From positions 372,001-436,000 of the forward strand of contig NZ_NEXX01000001.1 in NCBI RefSeq assembly GCF_002174125.1: 64,000 nucleotides of DNA, given 5' to 3'. Below, one piece after another: positions 20,009-28,369 of the stretch; within the stretch, counting starts at the first letter, position 1, and every line of letters begins with the position of its first letter. The notes beneath the pieces were generated by a model. That model was not told the DNA's origin. It worked only from the letters and a program-made list of their open reading frames with translations, and ran no database searches. Both the position numbers and the translations under genes were made by a program. Source of the DNA: Acinetobacter populi (GTDB lineage Bacteria > Pseudomonadota > Gammaproteobacteria > Pseudomonadales > Moraxellaceae).

Positions 20009-20515
20009 TTAAATTAAAGGCTTAAACCCTTGTTGCCGCCATGCTTCATAGACAATTACTGCCGTAGCATTAGACAGATTTAAACTACGTGAATTTTCCG
20101 CCATGGGCAGTCGAATCCAATTTTGCTGGGGAAACAACAGGCGCACTTGTTCAGGTAAACCCCGAGTTTCAGGTCCCATTAATAAAGCCACCGGTTGGTT
20201 GAGATCAACTGTATAAGGTGCCGCAGAACCTTTGGTGGTTAAGGGAAAAACTTGTTCAGGGCTGATACCATGTTCAGCCAGATGAGCAAGACAGGTTTCA
20301 ATATTGTCCCAGATTTGCATTCTGGCCCATTCATGGTAATCCAGCCCTGCCCGTTTCAGTTTCTTGTCATCCAGTTCAAAACCTAAAGGTTTAATCAAAT
20401 GCAAACGTGCGCCGGTATTGGCACATAAGCGAATAATATTACCGGTATTACTTGGAATTTCAGGTTCAAATAGGACAACATGAATCACTTCATTACTCAC
20501 TTGTAAATATTTCAT
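20009..20515 (-). CDS. trmL: tRNA (cytidine(34)-2'-O)-methyltransferase TrmL
   Basis: A 168-residue SPOUT-fold methyltransferase that 2'-O-methylates the wobble base of tRNA-Leu isoacceptors using SAM. The opening VIHVVLFEPEIPSNTGNIIR and RAGLDYHEW match TrmL. The trefoil-knot motifs are ALLMGPETRGLPEQV, RLPMAENSRSLNLSNATAVI and VYEAWRQQG. I chose the ATG at 20515 (MKYLQVSNEV). In-frame starts at 20530 (ATG) and 20560 (GTG) add an unconserved tail whose codons run up to a repeat element. It lies downstream of cysG on the same strand but about 170 bases away. Confidence 0.93.
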   Translation of the reverse strand: MKYLQVSNEVIHVVLFEPEIPSNTGNIIRLCANTGARLHLIKPLGFELDDKKLKRAGLDYHEWARMQIWDNIETCLAHLAEHGISPEQVFPLTTKGSAAPYTVDLNQPVALLMGPETRGLPEQVRLLFPQQNWIRLPMAENSRSLNLSNATAVIVYEAWRQQGFKPLI

Positions 20516-20568
20516 TGGTAGCTTAGGCATCGTCTTTTTTGCAGAACTATCGTTGCGCACAGCTTTTA

Positions 20569-20602
20569 CCTTGCGCTCGGAGAGCGATTATCGATCGCTG
20601 TT
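20569..20602. repeat. 34-bp palindromic repeat, copy 1
   Basis: The copy begins CCTTGCGCTCGG and contains an inner inverted repeat around AGCGATTATCGATCGCT. It matches the second copy at 31 of 34 positions. Most differences keep or shift the pairing of the inner hairpin. It sits just upstream of the trmL reading frame. Confidence 0.75.
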
Positions 20603-20649
20603 ACGGTGGTACTATCGCAACTATCCTCTTTGCTCAGGCATAGTCTTCG

Positions 20650-20683
20650 CCTTGCGCTCGGACAGCGATTATTAATCGCTGTT
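20650..20683. repeat. 34-bp palindromic repeat, copy 2
   Basis: The second copy ends exactly at the cysG stop codon (20684-20686). Its inner arms ACAGCGATT and AATCGCTGT form a perfect hairpin with a short loop. The start-to-start distance from copy 1 is 81 bases. It could serve cysG as a 3' hairpin, or be a REP-like dispersed element. Confidence 0.75.
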
Positions 20684-22066
20684 CTATCCTCGCTCATGCC
20701 ATTGCAATTGCTCACGCAATTTTACCACCTCACCGATAATGGTCAGGGTCGGTGCCTGAATTTCGTATTCAGCCACTTTATCTGCAATATCAGCCAAGGT
20801 GCCAATCACGACTTTTTGCTCAGGCGTGGTACCTTTGGAAACCAATGCCACCGGCATATTAGGACGTTGACCATGTGCAATCAGGTTTTTACAGATTTTC
20901 TCCAATCCGACCAAACCCATATACAACACCAAGGTCTGATTTTCATAGACCAGCTCATCCCATGGTAATTCAGGTGAACCTTCTTTTAAGTGTCCGGTTA
21001 AAAACCTTACACTTTGCGCATAATCACGATGTGTTAAGGGAATACCCGCATATGCCGAACAGCCTGAAGCTGCGGTAATTCCCGGCACCACTTGAAAAGT
21101 CACACCAGCATCAAACAACTGCTGAATTTCTTCACCACCACGGCCAAAGATAAATGGATCACCACCTTTTAAACGACAGACCCGTTTTCCGGCCTGCGCA
21201 TATTTGACCAGCAGCGCATTAATGCCTTCCTGCGGTACAGCATGATTGGAACGTGCTTTGCCGACATAAATTTTTTCTGCATCACGACGACACATATCCA
21301 GAATTGGCTTGGACACCAGACGATCATAAATCACGACATCCGCCTGCTGCATTAACCGTAAGGCCTTTAAGGTTAGCAATTCCGGATCACCTGGCCCGGC
21401 ACCGACCAAATAGACTTCGCCTTTTGGTGCTTGCCAGTCTATTAAAGCCTGCTGAATATAGGCATCCGCATCACTTAAGTTATCGTGAAAGACCTGTTCT
21501 TTTAAAGGACTGGCATACAAGTCTTCCCAGAAAATCCGGCGTTCATCTGGATTGCTGATTTTTGCTTTTACAGCCGCCCGCCATTTACCGGAAAATTCAG
21601 CCAGTTTACCCATCCCATGCGGAATACTGCTTTCCAGTTGAGTGCGGATCTGACGTGATAGCACCGGTGATGTACCATTACTCGCCACCGAAATCAGCAA
21701 CGGTGAACGATCAATAATCGCAGGCACCATAAACCGACAATTTGGAATATCATCAACACTATTGACCAATATATTCTGCGCTTCGCAATACAGGAAAACC
21801 TGTTTATTCACTTCTGCCTGATTGGTTGCAGCAATCACCAGTCGATAATGTCTAATCTGCATCTCTGTAGAAAATTCGGTCTTGCTGAATTGTCCACCTG
21901 TTTCATGTACCAAATCCAGCAATGCTGGTTCAATCTCAGGCGCAATCACATCAATGATCGCACCTGCTCTGGCCAACAATATCGCCTTGCGATAGGCAAT
22001 ATGTCCACCACCCACAAGTAGACAAGGTTGATCTTTCAATTTTAACGAAATCGGGAGAATATCCAA
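20684..22066 (-). CDS. cysG: siroheme synthase CysG (dehydrogenase/ferrochelatase plus uroporphyrinogen methyltransferase)
   Basis: A 460-residue fusion making siroheme for sulfite and nitrite reductases. The N-terminal precorrin-2 dehydrogenase/ferrochelatase domain starts DILPISLKLKDQPCLLVGGG, the NAD-binding loop being GGGHIAYRK. From about residue 216 the SAM-dependent uroporphyrinogen III methyltransferase begins with VYLVGAGPGDPELLTLKALR. CRLKGGDPFIFGRGGEE and VVPGITAASGCSAYAGIPLT are its other conserved blocks. The length is close to the 457 residues of E. coli CysG. It follows serS by 69 bases on the same strand, so the two may share a transcript. Its stop codon abuts one of two 34-bp repeats. 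Confidence 0.95.
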   Translation of the reverse strand: MDILPISLKLKDQPCLLVGGGHIAYRKAILLARAGAIIDVIAPEIEPALLDLVHETGGQFSKTEFSTEMQIRHYRLVIAATNQAEVNKQVFLYCEAQNILVNSVDDIPNCRFMVPAIIDRSPLLISVASNGTSPVLSRQIRTQLESSIPHGMGKLAEFSGKWRAAVKAKISNPDERRIFWEDLYASPLKEQVFHDNLSDADAYIQQALIDWQAPKGEVYLVGAGPGDPELLTLKALRLMQQADVVIYDRLVSKPILDMCRRDAEKIYVGKARSNHAVPQEGINALLVKYAQAGKRVCRLKGGDPFIFGRGGEEIQQLFDAGVTFQVVPGITAASGCSAYAGIPLTHRDYAQSVRFLTGHLKEGSPELPWDELVYENQTLVLYMGLVGLEKICKNLIAHGQRPNMPVALVSKGTTPEQKVVIGTLADIADKVAEYEIQAPTLTIIGEVVKLREQLQWHERG

Positions 22067-22135
22067 AGATGAACCTCTACATAAGTTTGATGGCGATAGC
22101 TAAGCAAAAATCATGCAATTTATCTTTGACAGGAT

Positions 22136-23413
<1,278 letters not shown>

Positions 23414-23539
23414 CTAAATGGCTAAAAATGAATGCCATATAGTGTAAGCGCTTCGACTAAAAAAAAATAGTCACCGCTTAGTTATTCCTAAATTTCAGAT
23501 TGATAAGAACGCTTTTACAATCACCTATTCTCACATATC

Positions 23540-24367
23540 TTATGAAAAATTTTCGCTTAAAGTCATGTCGGGTAAACTTGGCATATATTCAGTTTTTAGT
23601 AATCCCTTTAAATCTTCATATGGCACATGAAGTTCAGGCATACCATAAACAAACGGGGCAATTTCATAAAGTGCATAGACAAAGACCAGACCATTTCCAG
23701 CAAAATAAAAATTTTCACTTAATTTCAAGCTGTCTAGGTCTGTACCGTATTCTTTTAATTTATGTGCATTATTCTGTTTAAGTAATGCCAGTATCTTAGA
23801 CTGGCTGTTTTTATGCAGTACATCATTTAAAGCAAGTTTTTTCCTTACTTTCAAATCAAACACATCGTATTGAACACTGAAAACATTATGTGCCCCGCCC
23901 AAATAAACATTATGAAATCGTGAAAAAGTTACCAACTGATAGCGTTGCCCCACAAAAGATACCATGCTGCCATCATAATACTGCCGGAATTCACCCTGAG
24001 ACTTGTCTACATTTTTCTCTGTAGCGATTCCTAATGCAGAATCCTGTAATTGTGCATGGTAATATTGATTAATCCAGTCCACATTGGTCTTGATCGATTG
24101 TATATCGTAAGTGGTACAGGCTGCTTCGCGATCTTCAGTCGCGGCTTCACAAAGTTCTTGCTGACTTACTCGATAAGATTTTGCCCATACCGCAGGAATA
24201 TCATCTGATTGCTGTTTTGCTGGTAACTGTTCAGGCTGTGGTATTGCCTCTGATTTGGTGCTTGTATTCTGTCCACTGTCATTAACTGGCGAATTTTTGG
24301 GCGTACATGCGGTTAATCCCCCAACCAAGATGACAACTGCCAGCGTAAAAATATAGTTTTTAATCAT
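23540..24367 (-). CDS. RsiV-like (DUF3298) lipoprotein, paralogue A
   Basis: A 275-residue lipoprotein. The signal sequence ends in the lipobox LTAC (cysteine near residue 21), followed by a low-complexity Ser/Gln/Pro linker. The mature domain shows the DUF3298/RsiV-C pattern: YDIQSIKTNVDWINQYYH, YDGSMVSFVGQRYQLVTFSR, then LNDVLHKNSQSKILALLKQN and FVYALYEIAPFVYGMPELHV. In Bacillus this domain senses lysozyme in the anti-sigma factor RsiV, but here there is no cytoplasmic anti-sigma part, so only the fold is shared. Another paralogue lies 1.6 kb away (25973-26779) with the same CxA...CTxYD start. Role unknown; it is likely periplasmic and anchored to a membrane. Confidence 0.78.
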   Translation of the reverse strand: MIKNYIFTLAVVILVGGLTACTPKNSPVNDSGQNTSTKSEAIPQPEQLPAKQQSDDIPAVWAKSYRVSQQELCEAATEDREAACTTYDIQSIKTNVDWINQYYHAQLQDSALGIATEKNVDKSQGEFRQYYDGSMVSFVGQRYQLVTFSRFHNVYLGGAHNVFSVQYDVFDLKVRKKLALNDVLHKNSQSKILALLKQNNAHKLKEYGTDLDSLKLSENFYFAGNGLVFVYALYEIAPFVYGMPELHVPYEDLKGLLKTEYMPSLPDMTLSENFS

Positions 24368-24414
24368 GCTGTTAACTCTCTCTTATTGTTAATTTATCTT
24401 ATATATTTCGCCAA

Positions 24415-24813
24415 CTATTTTGCCAATTCAATCTTTAATCCGGCATTTGCTGCTTTTTTAAAAAATTTCACATCAAATGTAATAAAAGAATATTGTTGTA
24501 ATCGTACAATGTGTAAACTATCTGCAAAATCCAAACCTTGTTGATATAATTTTAACGCCTGAATCAATAATAGTTCGTCCTCAATTATAACATGGCTAAA
24601 ATTTAATAATGTTTGATAAACACTTAAAATCGTTTGTTTATCAATTTTATAAAATCCTCGCATTACCCATTCCAACTCCAGTATAACTGTAATAGGTATG
24701 GAAACAGGTTGCGATAAAATCTCAATCGCTGTTTGTCTCTGTATATGACATTGTTGATCATCCGGATCATCAATAAAGAACCGTGCCAGTATATTGGTAT
24801 CAATGACTTTCAT
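24415..24813 (-). CDS. PIN-domain toxin (VapC-like)
   Basis: A 132-residue PIN-domain ribonuclease. The first catalytic aspartate is in MKVIDTNILARFF (D4), a conserved glutamate in ILELEWVMRGF (about 45-50), and further acids in GLDFADSLH (D97) and SFITFDVKF (D114). These four positions form the metal site of PIN nucleases. Its start overlaps the end of the upstream antitoxin gene by 14 bases, giving translational coupling. A complete, apparently active toxin is expected. The RNA target is unknown. Confidence 0.85.
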   Translation of the reverse strand: MKVIDTNILARFFIDDPDDQQCHIQRQTAIEILSQPVSIPITVILELEWVMRGFYKIDKQTILSVYQTLLNFSHVIIEDELLLIQALKLYQQGLDFADSLHIVRLQQYSFITFDVKFFKKAANAGLKIELAK

Positions 24814-25069
24814 GCTGCATCATCACAAAATCAGCAGCATCAAAATCTTCCAGATGCCTTGTTTGTTCTGTCGCTTCAAGTTGCACCATACCCGCATACT
24901 GTGCAATAGATAACGCCATTGAAGCCTTGTTTTCTAATTCTTGCTTAGCTACCTGATGATCTGACTTTCCATAACGAGTTTGAATAAAATCAACAAAGTC
25001 CAAAATTTCTTGTGCCTGTGCATCTGGCAAGTCTTTTACTTTTTGAAAGATAGTTTGTGCAATATTCAT
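24800..25069 (-). CDS. antitoxin of the PIN toxin (DUF2281-like)
   Basis: An 89-residue partner of the PIN toxin. It opens with MNIAQTIFQKVKDLPDAQAQ and EILDFVDFIQTRY, the alpha-helical pattern of DUF2281-type antitoxins (helix with DLP and aromatic FVDF). The acidic C-terminal tail (EATEQTRHLEDFDAADF) is what would bind and block the nuclease. It lies upstream of the toxin with overlapping ends, the usual order. It probably represses its own promoter, but I see no clear operator in the 75 bases before it. Confidence 0.8.
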   Translation of the reverse strand: MNIAQTIFQKVKDLPDAQAQEILDFVDFIQTRYGKSDHQVAKQELENKASMALSIAQYAGMVQLEATEQTRHLEDFDAADFVMMQHESH

Positions 25070-25144
25070 AATACAAACTCCAGTATTTTATCTAAAATAT
25101 AGTCTAAGCATTTCGAGCTAAAAAATATAGTCATTACAACATGA

Positions 25145-25576
25145 TTACCGAACAGCAGTACCATAAGCAAAAACTTCCACCATACCGCCTTGCATTCCCA
25201 ATTCCGTGGTACTTAACCGCAATCCCATAATCTTTGTTGCACCCTGTACGTGTGCCTGATGTTTTAAACGAATAATCGCTTCTCGCCGGGCACGTTCCAC
25301 AATGCTTTCATAACTGGTTAAACGTCCACCAAAAAAATTCTGGATCGCAGCCAGTACAAATTTAAAATAATCATGGGACAGCACCACATTACTGGAAATC
25401 AAAGCACCTTGTGTATGACTAACCACAAACTTATTGGTATCAATTTGAATATGTGCCAGTTGTTTTTCCTGTTCTGCCAAATACTGTAAATGTTTGGCTT
25501 CAATATGGCGACCAAAACCCCAACCAATCAGGAATAAAAGAATAAAAATTGCAACTTGAACAATGATCCCGGACAT
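25145..25576 (-). CDS. YbjQ-family (DUF74) protein with N-terminal membrane anchor
   Basis: A 143-residue protein. Residues 4-22 (IIVQVAIFILLFLIGWGFG) form a single membrane span, followed by a YbjQ/UPF0145-type domain: VVSHTQGALISSNVVLSHDY, ERARREAIIRLKHQA and ATKIMGLRLSTTELG. YbjQ proteins form pentamers of unknown function, once proposed to bind heavy metals. The membrane-anchored form is less common than the soluble one. AGAGGAAA precedes the start, and 11 bases separate it from the upstream soluble paralogue, so they are co-transcribed and may co-assemble. Confidence 0.82.
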   Translation of the reverse strand: MSGIIVQVAIFILLFLIGWGFGRHIEAKHLQYLAEQEKQLAHIQIDTNKFVVSHTQGALISSNVVLSHDYFKFVLAAIQNFFGGRLTSYESIVERARREAIIRLKHQAHVQGATKIMGLRLSTTELGMQGGMVEVFAYGTAVR

Positions 25577-25587
25577 GCGATTTCCTC

Positions 25588-25938
25588 TTAGATTGTAAAC
25601 GGATCGGGCAATTTTGGTAGCTCTGCTTCCACAATTACCGCAGTACCATAAACAAATAGTTCGGAGGCGCCCTGTGCAATATTGGACGTGGAAAAACGAA
25701 TGCCGACAATGGCATTGGCACCCAGTTGACCCGCCTTGTCAATCATGCGCTGCATGGCTTCCTGACGTGATTCCTCAAGCAATTCGGTATAACCTTTTAG
25801 TTCTCCCCCGACTATATTTTTTAGCCCCGCCATAAAATCCCGCCCCACATGTTTACTGCGGACAGTGCTGCCATAGACCACATCAAGCTGGCGCACAATA
25901 CGATGAGCCGGGACTGTTTCCAAATTACTTAATAGCAT
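25588..25938 (-). CDS. YbjQ-family (DUF74) soluble protein
   Basis: A 116-residue member of the YbjQ/UPF0145 family. Characteristic blocks are MLLSNLETVPAHRIVRQLDV, VYGSTVRSKHVGRDFMAGLK, EESRQEAMQRMIDKA and GANAIVGIRFSTSNIAQGAS. I prefer the ATG at 25938, with AGGA nine bases upstream, over a TTG eight codons earlier. The function of the family is unknown. Gene order is RsiV-like B, this gene, then the membrane-anchored paralogue, all close together on the minus strand. Confidence 0.85.
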   Translation of the reverse strand: MLLSNLETVPAHRIVRQLDVVYGSTVRSKHVGRDFMAGLKNIVGGELKGYTELLEESRQEAMQRMIDKAGQLGANAIVGIRFSTSNIAQGASELFVYGTAVIVEAELPKLPDPFTI

Positions 25939-25972
25939 TTTATGTATTCCTAAATTTTTCAATCAAATGAAT

Positions 25973-26779
25973 TTAAAATTCCTGTCTTGGTTCAGGTAAA
26001 CTCGGTAAATATTGTGCTTTTACAAAGTTTTTTAATTCCACATAGGGAATAGTTAACTCCGATTCACCTTCTGCATAGGATGCCAACTCATAAACTGGAT
26101 ACACCAAGACCAAGCCATCCGCACCAAGATAAAAATTATCGCTAATATTTAAATCTTTTACTGCCACATTATGGTCATCCAGCCAGGTACTATTATAGCT
26201 GTACAAAGCATCTTTTAATTTTTCCTGTGCTCCAGGCAATAAAATATCATTCAGCGTTAAAATCTGTTGTTGGCTCAGATCAATGACCACGTAACGGCTT
26301 GCATAGGTTCCATGTGCTGCCCCTGCTGGATAATAATCAACAAGATATTCAAAAGTCGCAATATTATAGTTTTGACCGATATATCGTACCGATGCCCCAC
26401 TATAATTCACCGATGGAATTTTTGGATCCAACGTGACTTTGACAGCAGGTTGATCATCAAAAGCATCGGCATGATCTTTTTTAATCGTATCCTGAAAATA
26501 GTTATTAATCCACGCTACATTGGTGTTAATCGTCTGCAAATCATATTGTGTACAGGTGGCAAGATCATTTGCTGTTGCTGCTGCATGACAAACTTCATCT
26601 TTTTTCGGCTGAACTCTTTCAACTTTTGCCTGAATCAAAGGAATCGCTGTATCCGTTTTTGCTTGATCTTTTTGTGCAGTCTCTTTTTCAGTCGATGCGT
26701 CTGGCTTCGGTTTTTCCTGACAAGCTGTCAATGCAAACATACTGGCGAATAATGTACAGGTAACCCATTTAATTTTCAT
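25973..26779 (-). CDS. RsiV-like (DUF3298) lipoprotein, paralogue B
   Basis: A 268-residue lipoprotein. The lipobox is ALTAC (cysteine at residue 20), and a Lys/Asp/Thr-rich linker follows. The mature part mirrors paralogue A: CTQYDLQTINTNVAWINNYF, SGASVRYIGQNYNIATFEYL, ILTLNDILLPGAQEKLKDAL and LVLVYPVYELASYAEGESEL. The two conserved cysteines (DEVCHAAA and LATCTQYD) are probably disulphide-bonded in the periplasm, as in the paralogue. It heads the YbjQ gene pair with a 34-base gap. The common ancestry with paralogue A is clear, but the function is not. Confidence 0.78.
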   Translation of the reverse strand: MKIKWVTCTLFASMFALTACQEKPKPDASTEKETAQKDQAKTDTAIPLIQAKVERVQPKKDEVCHAAATANDLATCTQYDLQTINTNVAWINNYFQDTIKKDHADAFDDQPAVKVTLDPKIPSVNYSGASVRYIGQNYNIATFEYLVDYYPAGAAHGTYASRYVVIDLSQQQILTLNDILLPGAQEKLKDALYSYNSTWLDDHNVAVKDLNISDNFYLGADGLVLVYPVYELASYAEGESELTIPYVELKNFVKAQYLPSLPEPRQEF

Positions 26780-26847
26780 TTTACATCTCTTATTTGTCGT
26801 ATCATTTTTTAGTTTAACACTAGATCAAGCAGACTTTACAAAGACAT

Positions 26848-26877
26848 AAAAAAACAGCCACCGTAGTGACTGCTTTT
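26848..26877 (-). terminator. terminator of the adeIJK operon
   Basis: Read on the minus strand, AGCAGTCAC pairs with GTGGCTGTT across a TACG loop, with two G-U pairs, and a run of seven T follows. It lies about 40 bases beyond the adeK stop. Confidence 0.82.
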
Positions 26878-26913
26878 ATATTCAAGACCAATCGTCTCTA
26901 CTTATTGAATTAT

Positions 26914-28365
26914 TTACTGTGCAGGTGTGCTGGTCGTATTATTACTGTCAGCATCGGCTGGTGTTTGCGCTGTTACGCCCCCACCTAGCGTTTTATACAG
27001 CTCAATTTGGCTATTGATATTGGCTTGTTGTAATGCCAATAATCCCTGCTCTGCGGTGTATGAATTACGCTGTGCATCAAGTACAGTTAAATAACCATCA
27101 ATTCCTGCTCTAAAACGTGCTTCAGACAGACGATAAGTTGTATTGGTTGCTTCCACCAAACGACGTTGTGCTGCAATACGATCATCAATATTGGCACGTG
27201 TAGCCAGTACATCATTGACCTCACGGAATGCAGTCTGAATGGTTTGCTCATAACTGCTTAATGCAATTTGTTGATCTATTTCTGAAATTTTGACGTTGGC
27301 ACGACGGGTACCATAATCAAAAATCGGTAAATCCAGACTTGGTGCCACACTCCAGATAAATGCACCGGATTTAAACAAATCGCTCAAATCGGTGGATGCA
27401 TATCCAGCAGATCCAGTTAAACTAATGGTTGGAAACAAACTAGCTTTTGCAGCACCAATATTGGCACCTGCGGCGCGAAGCTGATATTCGGCAGACTTAA
27501 TATCTGGACGATTATTTAATAGCTCACTTGGCAGACCAGCATTTAATACACTGTTATTGGTAATTTTGACTACACGCGATTCCGGTAACAAGTTATCTGG
27601 AATGGTTTGGCCCGCCAATAAATTCAATGCATTTTTAGCTTGCTGAATTTGTGTCTTGTAATTAGCAACATCATTTCTAGCGGTTTCAACAGAAATCTGT
27701 GCCTGACGAACAGGCACTTCACTGTCAATACCCACATCAAAACGACGTTTATTTAAATTATAAGACTCTTGCTGTGCTTTTAATGTCTGTTCAGCCAGTT
27801 TTAGATTTTGTTCAGCAAAGGAAATCGCAGTCCAAGCTTCGGCCACTTGTCCAACCAGTGCAACCTGAGTAGCATCACGCGCACTTTGGGTTGCAAAATA
27901 ATTGTCCAATGCAGCATCTTTAAGGCTGCTGACACGGCCCCATAAATCCAGTTCAAATGCTGTAACGCCCAGCCCCACGTTATAGGCAGAGTAAGGCGTA
28001 TAATCACTACTCATAGTTGCTTGTCGAGTAAATCCCGCACTTGCACCCACTGTCGGCAACTGATTATTACGGGTAATTTGATATTGTTGCTGTACCTTTT
28101 CAACATTCAATGCCGCAGTACGTAAATCACGGTTATTACCCAAAGCTAGGGCAATCACCTGTTTTAAACGCTCATCGGCAAAAAAGTCCTGATAACCCTG
28201 CGCTGCAATTGAGGCTGTCGCTGTTTGCGGTAAAGCCGTATATGCATCAGGAATATTCGCTTGAACAGTTGGTTCTGGACCACGCATGCTTTGGCAAGCA
28301 GCCAAAGACAATGCCAGTACAGATAATGCCAAACTACGGCCAGTCAACGTCATGATCTGTGTCAT
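26914..28365 (-). CDS. adeK: outer-membrane efflux channel AdeK
   Basis: A 483-residue TolC/OprM-type outer-membrane lipoprotein that forms the exit duct of the AdeIJK pump. The lipobox LAAC is at about residue 23. The two long alpha-helical hairpin repeats are seen in ALALGNNRDLRTAALNVEKV and in NNRPDIKSAEYQLRAAGANI with GAAKASLFPTISLTGSAGYA. I chose the ATG at 28365 (MTQIMTLTGRSLA), four bases past the adeJ stop, rather than a start inside adeJ. This matches the known AdeK length of about 484. The C-terminal tail is Thr/Asn/Ala rich. It is the last gene of the operon. Confidence 0.95.
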   Translation of the reverse strand: MTQIMTLTGRSLALSVLALSLAACQSMRGPEPTVQANIPDAYTALPQTATASIAAQGYQDFFADERLKQVIALALGNNRDLRTAALNVEKVQQQYQITRNNQLPTVGASAGFTRQATMSSDYTPYSAYNVGLGVTAFELDLWGRVSSLKDAALDNYFATQSARDATQVALVGQVAEAWTAISFAEQNLKLAEQTLKAQQESYNLNKRRFDVGIDSEVPVRQAQISVETARNDVANYKTQIQQAKNALNLLAGQTIPDNLLPESRVVKITNNSVLNAGLPSELLNNRPDIKSAEYQLRAAGANIGAAKASLFPTISLTGSAGYASTDLSDLFKSGAFIWSVAPSLDLPIFDYGTRRANVKISEIDQQIALSSYEQTIQTAFREVNDVLATRANIDDRIAAQRRLVEATNTTYRLSEARFRAGIDGYLTVLDAQRNSYTAEQGLLALQQANINSQIELYKTLGGGVTAQTPADADSNNTTSTPAQ

Positions 28366-28369
28366 ATCA

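Noticed and set aside
20606..20968. 120-codon plus-strand frame over cysG
   Set aside because: It is the opposite strand of cysG and of the palindromic repeats, and the protein has no coherent domain.
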